From the NCBI GenBank assembly GCA_021204885.1, contig JAJPYP010000003.1, forward strand, positions 1 to 8,527: DNA of 8,527 nucleotides, in the 5' to 3' direction. The DNA comes from Prevotellaceae bacterium. GTDB taxonomy: Bacteria; Bacteroidota; Bacteroidia; Bacteroidales; Bacteroidaceae. The notes beneath the pieces were generated by a model. It made no database searches. It was not told where the DNA came from and saw nothing but the letters and a program-made list of their open reading frames with translations. Of the stretch, positions 1 to 5,228 are shown piece after piece (within the stretch, counting starts at the first letter, position 1; the number at the start of each line of letters is the position of its first letter). A program made the translations under genes and the position numbers.

Positions 1-90
1 AGACATATATATTATATATAGGGATAATAATATTATAAACTTAAATAAACAAGATAATAATAAACAAGATAACGTAACTATTATAAATGC
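1..90. other. Candidate replication origin: AT-rich tract inside initiator gene
   Basis: Only 15 of the first 90 bases are G or C (83% A+T, counted by hand). The helicase-loader gene that follows reaches about 67% GC at 541-600. The tract contains alternating TA runs, a 10-bp palindrome ATAATATTAT (27-36) and a 15-bp tandem duplication (44-73). It encodes the flexible linker of the initiator protein. In lambda O and several Gram-positive siphoviruses the origin lies within the initiator gene, with repeats and an AT-rich unwinding element, so an origin here is plausible. Equally, low-complexity linkers in Bacteroidales initiators are often AT-rich without any shown origin role. Confidence 0.3.
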
Positions 91-424
91 GGAAAATGAA
101 AAAAAGTCCGAGAAAAAATTTTTTACACCGCCGACCGTCGAGGAGATACAGGCCTACATCGACGAGAAGAAATACAACGTTGACGCGGAGCAGTTCTTCC
201 TCTTCTACGACCAAAAGAACTGGATGGTCGGAAAGAACAAGATGAGCAAATGGCACAGTGCCGTCGCTCTTTGGAACAATCGTGAAACCAAAGAAAAAAA
301 GATAAGAGATGAAAAAGATTACAGAGAAAGACTCCGTAATGGAGATGTGCAACTCCCTGCTTCGAAGGAAGAGTACTTTAAATCGTTTCTCCCTGAAGGT
401 GACCCGAGAAACCGCCGTAGATAG
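1..424 (+). CDS. Phage replication initiator, C-terminal part (5' end outside window)
   Basis: An open frame read from base 2 continues to the stop at 422-424 (140 codons) with no start codon before base 224, so this is the 3' end of a gene that begins upstream. The first ~35 residues are an Asn/Lys/Gln-rich linker with NKQDN repeated twice. Bases 122-283 encode a conserved block: FTPPTVEEIQAYI, then VDAEQFFLFYDQKNW, MVGKNKM and a final W-x-x-A-V-x-x-W. This block is characteristic of the C-terminal tail of phage DnaD-like / Lin1244-Lin1753-type (DUF4373) replication proteins. Those proteins bind the origin and recruit the helicase loader, which fits the DnaC-like gene that follows and overlaps by 116 bases. 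The N-terminal winged-helix part is not in the window. The ATG at 224 lies inside the conserved block and is not the start. Family recognition is from memory of these motifs. Confidence 0.8.
   Translation, partial: DIYIIYRDNNIINLNKQDNNKQDNVTIINAENEKKSEKKFFTPPTVEEIQAYIDEKKYNVDAEQFFLFYDQKNWMVGKNKMSKWHSAVALWNNRETKEKKIRDEKDYRERLRNGDVQLPASKEEYFKSFLPEGDPRNRRR
44..73 (+). repeat. 15-bp tandem duplication (AATAAACAAGATAAY x2)
   Basis: Bases 44-58 and 59-73 are identical except for the last base (T against C). The unit is five codons long, so the initiator linker reads NKQDN-NKQDN. The repeat could be an iteron-like initiator binding site or simple replication slippage in a linker. Only two units are present in the window. 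Confidence 0.85.
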
Positions 425-995
425 CCTTACAGCCGCCGTATGGGCGGAAGTAAGATACCGCCTCCGCGAGTTTGACGAGGACGACAATACACAGCTTGTT
501 ATCGGGAAGGTGGCCGAATGGCTTATTGACGAGAGCCATTTCGGGTTGCTGCTGATGGGAGCCCCCGGCAACGGCAAGACCACCATGATACGCGCGGTGG
601 CCTCACTGATAGGCGCGATGGAGATTTACGATGTAAGGTGCGAGGGAATTCTGCGCGTGAAGACGATTAAGGCGAGAGACCTTGCCATGCTTGCGCGTGA
701 AGACGCGAAGGCATACAACAAGCTTCTGAACTACCCGCTGCTTGCCATAGACGACATAGGGATTGAACCTGCCGAGGTGAAGTACTTCGGGAACATGCTC
801 AACCCTGTGGTGGACCTGCTCTACCACCGCTATGACGAACAACTGTTCACGATGGTGACCACCAACCTTACACCGCCGCAGATTCTGGAGAAGTACGGAT
901 TGCGGCTTGCCGACCGCTTTTACGATATGATGGAGGTAGTAACATATACCAACGACTCTTATCGCGGGCGACAAGGCGGTTTTTCTTGCGTCTAA
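309..995 (+). CDS. DnaC-like AAA+ helicase loader ATPase
   Basis: This 228-residue protein is a DnaC/IstB-type AAA+ ATPase that would load the replicative helicase onto the origin opened by the upstream initiator. Visible motifs are Walker A GAPGNGKT (84-91), Walker B LLAIDDIG (144-151), a sensor-1-like TTNL (184-187) and an arginine-finger-type RLADRF (199-204), followed by a short tail ending near SYRG. The order and the spacing from Walker A to RxxDR are normal for DnaC-like loaders, and the sequence resembles those of Bacteroidales mobile elements. The start is uncertain. ATG 309 gives a 116-base out-of-frame overlap with the initiator gene; ATG 339 or 345 would still overlap by about 80. 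No good Shine-Dalgarno sequence precedes any of them. The Walker region is notably GC-rich. Confidence 0.92.
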   Translation: MKKITEKDSVMEMCNSLLRRKSTLNRFSLKVTRETAVDSLTAAVWAEVRYRLREFDEDDNTQLVIGKVAEWLIDESHFGLLLMGAPGNGKTTMIRAVASLIGAMEIYDVRCEGILRVKTIKARDLAMLAREDAKAYNKLLNYPLLAIDDIGIEPAEVKYFGNMLNPVVDLLYHRYDEQLFTMVTTNLTPPQILEKYGLRLADRFYDMMEVVTYTNDSYRGRQGGFSCV

Positions 996-1173
996 GCGAT
1001 TTTCTTTGCAAATGTGTATAAGTTATTGCCCAAGGAAAGAAAGTGGCTTAAATCGAAAATAAATCATGTTTTTAACAAATCAACTTAGAAACTGGAAATA
1101 TGGACGAAGAGAACGAGCGTGCCGAGTTGAATGGTATATTTAAGAAAAACAATTACAATTAAAGTCACACATC
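996..1173 (+). other. Largest intergenic gap; probable leader of the small-gene operon
   Basis: These 178 bases are AT-rich. They separate the replication module from the run of small genes, so a promoter here would make sense. I could not find a convincing Bacteroides -33 TTG / -7 TAnnTTTG pair. TTTCTTTG (1001-1008) is one base off the -7 box but lacks a correctly spaced upstream element. There is an 8-bp palindrome TTTGCAAA (1005-1012) and no hairpin followed by a T run. Confidence 0.4.
1100..1162 (+). CDS. Possible 20-residue leader or minimal ORF
   Basis: An ATG at 1100 opens a frame of 20 codons, acidic at the N-terminus (MDEENERAELN) and lysine/asparagine-rich at the end, with stop TAA at 1160-1162. 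The stop is 11 bases before the ATG of the next gene. It has an AT-rich, non-Shine-Dalgarno upstream region like other genes in this window. It may be a leader peptide, a remnant or chance. The acidic hydrophilic composition resembles real coding sequence but is too short to decide. Confidence 0.25.
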   Translation: MDEENERAELNGIFKKNNYN

Positions 1174-1566
1174 ATGGATAAAAAAACATTACAGAAAAAG
1201 TTTACGAAAGAGCTTATCCGCAAGGCCAAGGAGAACGGCTCGATAGACCGCCTGAACCGTCTGCTGTCGGCCGCGCACCTGATCAACTGCGTGGCCAACG
1301 ACCTTATCGAGGAGGGGTCGGAGCTGATGGAGCGTTGCGGCTTGAAGTTCGGCGAGCTCAGGCACAACCACCGTATGTTCACCCAGCGTGCGGACATGTA
1401 TTTTGACTGCTTCGCGAAGCTGGTGAACACCGACAAGCAGAAGGAGTGCATGTTCCGCGACATGGAGAAGTTCGAGAACTGGTTCCGTGACTACGCCGGA
1501 TTGACTGACAGGAAGGCGGAGTTGCCCGAAATCGTGGACGAAGAAGAAAAGGAGGCGAAGCCATGA
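1174..1566 (+). CDS. Unknown 130-residue helical protein
   Basis: I do not recognise this protein. It appears almost entirely alpha-helical and highly charged. It begins with a basic segment (MDKKTLQKKFTKELIRKAK), has a central helical region with scattered Cys and His, and ends in an acidic tail (PEIVDEEEKEAKP). No signal peptide or membrane segment is visible. The start at 1174 follows an AT-rich spacer without a Shine-Dalgarno sequence. Its final codons carry AAGGAGG (1549-1555), which serves as ribosome-binding site for the next gene, and its TGA overlaps that gene's ATG. GC-rich codon use supports real coding. It is probably an early phage accessory protein. Confidence 0.75.
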   Translation: MDKKTLQKKFTKELIRKAKENGSIDRLNRLLSAAHLINCVANDLIEEGSELMERCGLKFGELRHNHRMFTQRADMYFDCFAKLVNTDKQKECMFRDMEKFENWFRDYAGLTDRKAELPEIVDEEEKEAKP

Positions 1567-1712
1567 AAGCACGTCTTACAAGGTGCGCTTCACGGAGGCT
1601 GTACGTCATACCTACCGTGACAATAGAGAAGCGCGTGTTCTACTCTTTCGCCTACTACGTGGAGTTCCATTGGCTGCACTTCACGCTGGAGATGGAAATA
1701 ATCAGGAAATAA
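1563..1712 (+). CDS. Unknown 49-residue aromatic-rich protein
   Basis: A short gene starts at ATG 1563, overlapping the previous stop as ATGA, and ends at TAA 1710-1712. GGAGG at 1551-1555 sits seven bases before the start. The N-terminal third is basic (MKARLTRCASRRLY). The rest has alternating aromatic and hydrophobic residues (FYSFAYYVEFHWLHFTLEM) followed by IIRK, suggesting beta-strands or a small membrane-associated peptide. The hydrophobic run is broken by Glu and His, so it is not a clean transmembrane helix. Its translation is probably coupled to the gene before it. I cannot assign a function. Confidence 0.65.
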   Translation: MKARLTRCASRRLYVIPTVTIEKRVFYSFAYYVEFHWLHFTLEMEIIRK

Positions 1713-1721
1713 TCATTTGAA

Positions 1722-1727
1722 AGGAGG
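1722..1727 (+). promoter_or_regulatory. Shine-Dalgarno AGGAGG deciding the start at 1735
   Basis: AGGAGG lies seven bases before ATG 1735. The same frame extends to a TTG at 1717, but that codon lies upstream of this site, so ATG 1735 is the likely start. Confidence 0.8.
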
Positions 1728-1734
1728 AAAGGTT

Positions 1735-2181
1735 ATGAGTTTGGAAAAAGAAAAAGGATTGACAGATGCCGGCCGTGAGATTATCACGTCCTTGGCAAGG
1801 GATTTGGCCGAATACGACACTGCATGGAAAGAGTGCGCCAAGGCTATGGATGACATGACGGGCGAGCGGCTCAGGAGAGGTTGCAGGAATGCATGCGACC
1901 TCTGTCCACGATACTCCGACTGCAAATATCGCGTCCTATTCAAGGATGCTCTCGAGAAGGAGGAGAAGGCCGCAAAGAAATACGCTTTCAACTCCATTTT
2001 GAGCTATAACATGCTTTACGTTTTCCGAATGGCAGGTGCCACATACAAGGAGATAGGCCCGCTGGTGGAGAGCTATTTGGAACATGAACGCTCGCTTTTC
2101 GGCGGCATCACGAAGACCACGGCCAAGATGCTGACAGAGATAGGGGCGAAAGTCCCGAAAGACGTGCTGAAAAAAATATAA
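1735..2181 (+). CDS. Four-cysteine cluster protein, family member 1
   Basis: A 148-residue protein of unknown function. Residues 1-48 look helical. Cysteines at 50, 54, 57 and 63 form C-x3-C-x2-C-x5-C (CRNACDLCPRYSDC), followed by a basic/acidic helix and a C-terminal half that is more hydrophobic (YNMLYVFRMAG, then a helix-turn-helix-like stretch to VPKDVLKKI). The cluster could bind zinc. Its C-x2-C-x5-C part also has the spacing of the Fe-S staple in Cas4/AddB nucleases, although no nuclease motif is visible here. Four other genes in this window share the arrangement. The start is set by the strong Shine-Dalgarno sequence. The next gene, also a family member, begins 12 bases after the stop. 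This is the longest C-terminal domain in the set apart from that of the gene at 8012. Confidence 0.82.
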   Translation: MSLEKEKGLTDAGREIITSLARDLAEYDTAWKECAKAMDDMTGERLRRGCRNACDLCPRYSDCKYRVLFKDALEKEEKAAKKYAFNSILSYNMLYVFRMAGATYKEIGPLVESYLEHERSLFGGITKTTAKMLTEIGAKVPKDVLKKI

Positions 2182-2193
2182 GAGATACGGGTT

Positions 2194-2508
2194 ATGAAAA
2201 GAGGACAAATGATTGCAAGGGAGTTGGCGGGCAGGCTTGCGGCATGCCTGCAGACGGAAAAGGACGTGCACAAGGCGGAGGAAAAGGTGAACGCCTGCCA
2301 AGACCAGCGGGGCTATCCATGCACGAGCTGCCTTTCATGCTTTAGCTGCGTCGATGCTACGAAGCTCAGGGAACTCAACTACAGGAGACGGAAAAACCAC
2401 AAAGACCTGTTCGGCTCTTTGCGTACCTACTCGAACGACATCTTCGACGCGCTGGGCGCGGAAAAGGAGGATATCGCGGAATATACGGAATTGATTTATA
2501 ACAAATAA
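2194..2508 (+). CDS. Four-cysteine cluster protein, family member 2
   Basis: A 104-residue unknown protein with the shared plan. A helical N-terminus (residues 1-34) is followed by cysteines at 35, 43, 46, 49 and 52, giving C-x7-C-x2-C-x5-C with one extra Cys (49) inside the last gap (CTSCLSCFSC). A very basic segment (LNYRRRKNHK) and an acidic helical C-terminus follow. The four shared cysteines occupy exactly the residue numbers seen in the gene at 3329 (35, 43, 46, 52), a strong hint of common ancestry. ATG 2194 has no clear Shine-Dalgarno sequence. ATG 2209, five codons in, is preceded by GAGG at 2201-2204 and is an alternative start. It lies directly behind family member 1 and is probably co-transcribed with it. 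Confidence 0.82.
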   Translation: MKRGQMIARELAGRLAACLQTEKDVHKAEEKVNACQDQRGYPCTSCLSCFSCVDATKLRELNYRRRKNHKDLFGSLRTYSNDIFDALGAEKEDIAEYTELIYNK

Positions 2509-2523
2509 CTAAAAATAGAGCCT

Positions 2524-3321
2524 ATGGATAATTTTGTTGTGACATTTCAAGAGATAACGCCGGAAATCGCGCAACGTTATCTCGGTTATTTATGCGAACA
2601 GCGCAATATCAGGAGAGGCCTCGTGGAACGCTACGTTGCGATTATGGACAAAGGCGGATGGAAGCCCAACCCGTCGCAGCCGTTAGTGTTCTCCAACAAA
2701 GGGCATCTTTTAAACGGCCAACACAGGCTGAACGCCGTTGTTAAAAGCGGGAAGACCGTTGTGATGGCTGTAATGCACGGCGTTGACGAGGAGGATTTCT
2801 CCATAATCGACACCGGAGGCATGCGCACGCCGACCGATATGCTCACCATAAAGGGTGTAGAGAACGCCTCGATGGTCTCCGCTATTGTCAGCAGATACCT
2901 GTACCTTATTGATTCGAGGTATGACATGAAAGCGTCGTCAAGGGATTTGGTGTTGAGCACCTACTTGAACGACAGTCAGCTTTGGCAGGAAATCGTACGG
3001 TTTGCATCACGGTACTACAAGAGGACAATTTCGGTTCTATGTACTTCAGAGGTAGGCGGAATATACGCCTACTTGGTTAAGTACCGCAACCACAGCCGGG
3101 AGAAGATAGAATCGTTCTTTAACCAGTTGTTCGGGGACGAGAACATTATTTGCCCGGTCATACGCACGCTCCGCAATAGGCTGTTGCTTGCCTTGAAAAG
3201 AAAAAATTTGACAAAAGAAGCCAAATTGAAGTGTGTGCAGGTCGCTTGGAATATGTTTATCAAAGGCAGCAAAAGTAACAAGCTTGTCGTTGATATGAAC
3301 GAGGTGTATAAATTCAACTGA
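2524..3321 (+). CDS. ParB/DGQHR-like phage protein
   Basis: A 265-residue protein. The N-terminal half matches a widespread phage/plasmid family often labelled ParB-like. It has EITPEIAQRYL near residue 10, W46 in GGWKPNP, the signature HLLNGQHRLNAVVKSG (61-76) and IIDTGGMRTPTDML (94-107). NGQHR corresponds to the DGQHR signature of ParB/Srx-fold proteins and DndB-like regulators, in which this loop can bind nucleotide. Some ParB/Srx proteins are CTPases, nucleases or DNA-binding factors, and which applies here is unknown. The C-terminal half is helical and basic (LRNRLLLALKRKNLTK), consistent with nucleic-acid contact. The start follows an AT-rich spacer without Shine-Dalgarno. The gene is flanked on both sides by four-cysteine family genes. 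Confidence 0.78.
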   Translation: MDNFVVTFQEITPEIAQRYLGYLCEQRNIRRGLVERYVAIMDKGGWKPNPSQPLVFSNKGHLLNGQHRLNAVVKSGKTVVMAVMHGVDEEDFSIIDTGGMRTPTDMLTIKGVENASMVSAIVSRYLYLIDSRYDMKASSRDLVLSTYLNDSQLWQEIVRFASRYYKRTISVLCTSEVGGIYAYLVKYRNHSREKIESFFNQLFGDENIICPVIRTLRNRLLLALKRKNLTKEAKLKCVQVAWNMFIKGSKSNKLVVDMNEVYKFN

Positions 3322-3328
3322 CAACGTT

Positions 3329-3673
3329 ATGGAAAGGAAAGAAATAATCTATACCGCCGCCGAGCGTCTTGCCTACAGCAAGCGCCGCGACGAGATTATG
3401 AATGAGCTTTGGTTGAAGGTGAAGGAGTGCTGCAAGAGCAAGCACTTCATCGCCTGCAACGAATGCTACAAAAGAACGGAATGTGACTTGTTCAATCAGC
3501 ATCAAATATCCAACCGGAAGGCGGCCGCGTGCAGGCAACTCGCGGTTATATGGATGTATAGAAATTATGACGTGCTGTTGAAGGCTTGTTTTAAGGAAGC
3601 AGGCGTGGACTTCGAGGGACTGGTAAACGACTACCGCAAGACAGTGAGCAACGAGGACAGGATATCTTTTTGA
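3329..3673 (+). CDS. Four-cysteine cluster protein, family member 3
   Basis: A 114-residue unknown protein. The helical N-terminus (residues 5-33) precedes cysteines at 34/35, 43, 46 and 52, read as C-x7-C-x2-C-x5-C (ACNECYKRTECDLF). A helical C-terminus contains two further lone cysteines and an aromatic patch (VIWMYRNYDVLL). The core spacing is identical to family member 2 although the sequence is otherwise divergent. It follows the ParB-like gene after seven bases, without a Shine-Dalgarno sequence, and its TGA is directly before the AAGGAGG that serves the next gene. Metal or Fe-S binding is inferred from cysteine spacing only. Confidence 0.82.
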   Translation: MERKEIIYTAAERLAYSKRRDEIMNELWLKVKECCKSKHFIACNECYKRTECDLFNQHQISNRKAAACRQLAVIWMYRNYDVLLKACFKEAGVDFEGLVNDYRKTVSNEDRISF

Positions 3674-3689
3674 AAGAAGGAGGATGAAA

Positions 3690-4016
3690 ATGCAGCTGGG
3701 ATTTTTTAAGCCGAACAAGAGCTATCAGAAGCTCTTCGACGCTGTAATGGAAGCCAAGGGCAAGCAGGCGGATTTTCAGAAAGCCGTGAAAGAAGCGGCT
3801 GAAAGCATCGTATTCAAGGGCTTTAAAGGCAAGTATTATACCGTAACCTACGACGGCAAGACCGGCATGGAAATCGAGTACGACGGCCGTGTAATGAAAG
3901 AGCCGATGATACTTGAAAGGATGATGCATTTCGGCAACATCAAACCAGAGGACTTCGACCTTTGCGAGAAGAAAGAGCCGAACCCCATGTACACTGGAAT
4001 CATTAGTTTAAACTAA
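3690..4016 (+). CDS. Unknown 108-residue protein
   Basis: Not recognised. The N-terminal ~50 residues are helical and lysine-rich. Residues ~45-70 look like two or three beta-strands (GKYYTVTYDGKTGMEIEYDG). The C-terminus is mixed and ends ISLN. Two in-frame ATGs are available, at 3684 and 3690. The Shine-Dalgarno sequence AAGGAGG (3677-3683) directly abuts the first and is six bases before the second, so 3690 is the better start. The last five codons form a perfect 16-bp palindrome. No cysteine cluster is present. Confidence 0.75.
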   Translation: MQLGFFKPNKSYQKLFDAVMEAKGKQADFQKAVKEAAESIVFKGFKGKYYTVTYDGKTGMEIEYDGRVMKEPMILERMMHFGNIKPEDFDLCEKKEPNPMYTGIISLN

Positions 4017-4017
4017 T
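4002..4017. promoter_or_regulatory. Perfect 16-bp palindrome ATTAGTTTAAACTAAT over a stop codon
   Basis: The 16 bases equal their own reverse complement and include the TAA of the preceding gene. They lie 13 bases before the MazG-like ATG. No T run follows and there is no loop, so this is not a normal intrinsic terminator. A dimeric repressor or activator site controlling the genes from 4031 on is possible but unproven. Confidence 0.35.
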
Positions 4018-4030
4018 CAAGATATATATC

Positions 4031-4585
4031 ATGGATTTAAACGAATTGGCTAAGCGTGCGCACGAAACGGCGGTGAAGCACGGATTTTACGATAATGAAG
4101 TGTCGGAGAGGTCGCTTCAAATGCTTGTGATAACGGAGTTGGCCGAAGCGGTGAACGCGGACCGTAAAAACCGACACGCGAAGTTGGAACTGTTCAACGC
4201 TTGCTCCTGCACGTCGGAGGACTTTTATAAGGATGTCTTTATCAAGAACTTTGAAGAGTACATTAAAGACACGGTGGAGGATGAGCTTACGGACGCTGTG
4301 GTACGTTTGCTCGACTATGCGGTCTATCTCGGATATACTCTTAACGGAATGAGGTCTTATAATGTGTATGGCATATTCGTTGAAGACATATTCGGCTTGG
4401 TTAGGCGAGTGACTGATACGATACACTATATGTTGGATGGCGAGAAAGAGTTACACATCAACATATTACTTAATGACATTATAGAATTGCTTGACCATAT
4501 CTCGGACGGTAACGCGGAGTTCTACATCAACACCAAGATGAAGTACAACGAGTTCAGGCCGTACAAGCATGGCAAGTCTTACTAA
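4031..4585 (+). CDS. MazG-like NTP pyrophosphohydrolase
   Basis: This 184-residue protein belongs to the all-alpha NTP pyrophosphohydrolase (MazG / dimeric dUTPase-like) group, which cleaves nucleoside triphosphates to monophosphate and pyrophosphate with Mg2+. The paired acidic motifs are visible: E36-x2-E39 in VITELAEAVNADR and E85-x2-D88 in DTVEDELTDAVVRLLDYA, the usual metal ligands. The N-terminal helix (LAKRAHETAVKHGFYD) is also typical. The stretch between the motifs (~50-80) includes the FIKNFEEYIKD pattern common in phage and Bacteroidales versions. Residues ~105-184 extend beyond the core and are less conserved. The substrate could be dNTPs, noncanonical NTPs or alarmones; the sequence does not tell. 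The start follows an AT-rich spacer without Shine-Dalgarno. Confidence 0.85.
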   Translation: MDLNELAKRAHETAVKHGFYDNEVSERSLQMLVITELAEAVNADRKNRHAKLELFNACSCTSEDFYKDVFIKNFEEYIKDTVEDELTDAVVRLLDYAVYLGYTLNGMRSYNVYGIFVEDIFGLVRRVTDTIHYMLDGEKELHINILLNDIIELLDHISDGNAEFYINTKMKYNEFRPYKHGKSY

Positions 4586-4599
4586 AAATTTATCAAGAT

Positions 4600-4974
4600 A
4601 TGGAAGTAATAAAATCAAGGAAAATGCAGTACATCGGTGTTGACTGCATGAACGCCGGCAGGCTGGAGGCGGTCAACGACCTGCTCTACTACTGCAAGAT
4701 GTGGAAAGAGCAGGACGGTTTCCAGCCGGATCCGCTGGACGGCGAGCAGAAGGGCTATACGCCCACGTTCTACGTGGACTACTCCAACCGGTGCATTTGC
4801 GTGCGTGGCGCCAAGCCGGTGACCTCTTTCCCACCCATGCTGCTGGTGGTGCTGAAAACGCCGGAACGCGCGGAGGACTTCGGCAACACGTTCATCGATT
4901 TGTTCAACAAATGGATTCTCGATGCGGACATTCCGCTGGAGAGTTCCTTGGCGTATGGAGGGCAGCAGGTATGA
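4600..4974 (+). CDS. Unknown 124-residue protein
   Basis: Not recognised. The pattern suggests a mixed alpha/beta fold: a short strand YIGVDCM, a helix LEAVNDLLYYCKMW, strands TFYVDYSNRCICVRGAKPV, a hydrophobic segment PPMLLVVLKTP, and a C-terminal helix AEDFGNTFIDLFNKWI. GC content is high (172 of 300 bases at 4621-4920, 57%), in sharp contrast to the next gene. The start at 4600 follows an AT-rich spacer containing ATCAAGATAT, a 10-mer also present just before the MazG-like gene. The stop TGA overlaps the next ATG. GGAGGG near its end serves as ribosome-binding site for the next gene. Confidence 0.75.
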   Translation: MEVIKSRKMQYIGVDCMNAGRLEAVNDLLYYCKMWKEQDGFQPDPLDGEQKGYTPTFYVDYSNRCICVRGAKPVTSFPPMLLVVLKTPERAEDFGNTFIDLFNKWILDADIPLESSLAYGGQQV

Positions 4975-5228
4975 TGACTAAGGACGATATTAAGGAATTT
5001 GAAAAATTAGTAGACGCATGCAAGGATGCAGCCATGAGAACTTATCCGGATAGTGAACTATATTGCGCAAGCATGAGATTGTGCGGTTTTATAGATAATC
5101 GTTATATTGTTGATGAGTTAAAAAAGTGCATCGCTTACGACGATACCCCCATCTTCAAAAACATGCCGAACGGAGCTTCAAACGGATGCGTGGCAAAAGC
5201 AATAACGTATGAAGGGGAAGAACAATGA
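4971..5228 (+). CDS. Unknown 85-residue protein
   Basis: The start is at ATG 4971, within the ATGATGA junction with the preceding gene, and GGAGGG (4957-4962) is eight bases upstream. The same frame extends upstream to 4701, but that stretch is only the preceding gene read out of frame. The protein begins MMTKDDIKEFEKLVDACKDA, a helical segment resembling the start of the extra C-terminal part of the DUF4406 protein that follows (MTKEEVDIFAKKWKRAKDA). Bases 4981-5160 are 38% GC (68 of 180), far below the preceding gene. Five cysteines are scattered without a CxxC pair. Its TGA overlaps the next ATG (ATGA at 5225). Function unknown. Confidence 0.75.
   Translation: MMTKDDIKEFEKLVDACKDAAMRTYPDSELYCASMRLCGFIDNRYIVDELKKCIAYDDTPIFKNMPNGASNGCVAKAITYEGEEQ

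Noticed and set aside
224..424. Separate 66-residue gene starting at ATG 224
   Set aside because: The same frame is open to the window edge, and the ATG lies inside the conserved initiator C-terminal block, so it is an internal methionine.
41..586. 181-residue open frame on the minus strand
   Set aside because: It is antisense to the well-supported initiator and loader genes, has low-complexity Ser/Phe/Ile/Leu-rich composition and shows no motif. The other minus-strand frames in the window are likewise shadows of + strand genes.
996..1173. Bacteroides-type promoter (-33 TTG / -7 TAnnTTTG)
   Set aside because: No pair with acceptable sequence and 19-23 base spacing was found. TTTCTTTG at 1001-1008 lacks a correctly spaced partner.
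1717..1734. TTG start for the gene at 1735
   Set aside because: The Shine-Dalgarno AGGAGG at 1722-1727 lies inside this extension and is correctly spaced for ATG 1735.
2231..2251. GCAGGC...GCCTGC inverted repeat
   Set aside because: A six-base stem with a nine-base loop inside a GC-rich coding region, with no terminator or operator features.
4701..4970. Upstream extension of the gene at 4971
   Set aside because: This stretch overlays the gene at 4600 in another frame, giving Arg/Ala/Gly-rich low-quality sequence. Shine-Dalgarno and overlap evidence place the start at 4971.
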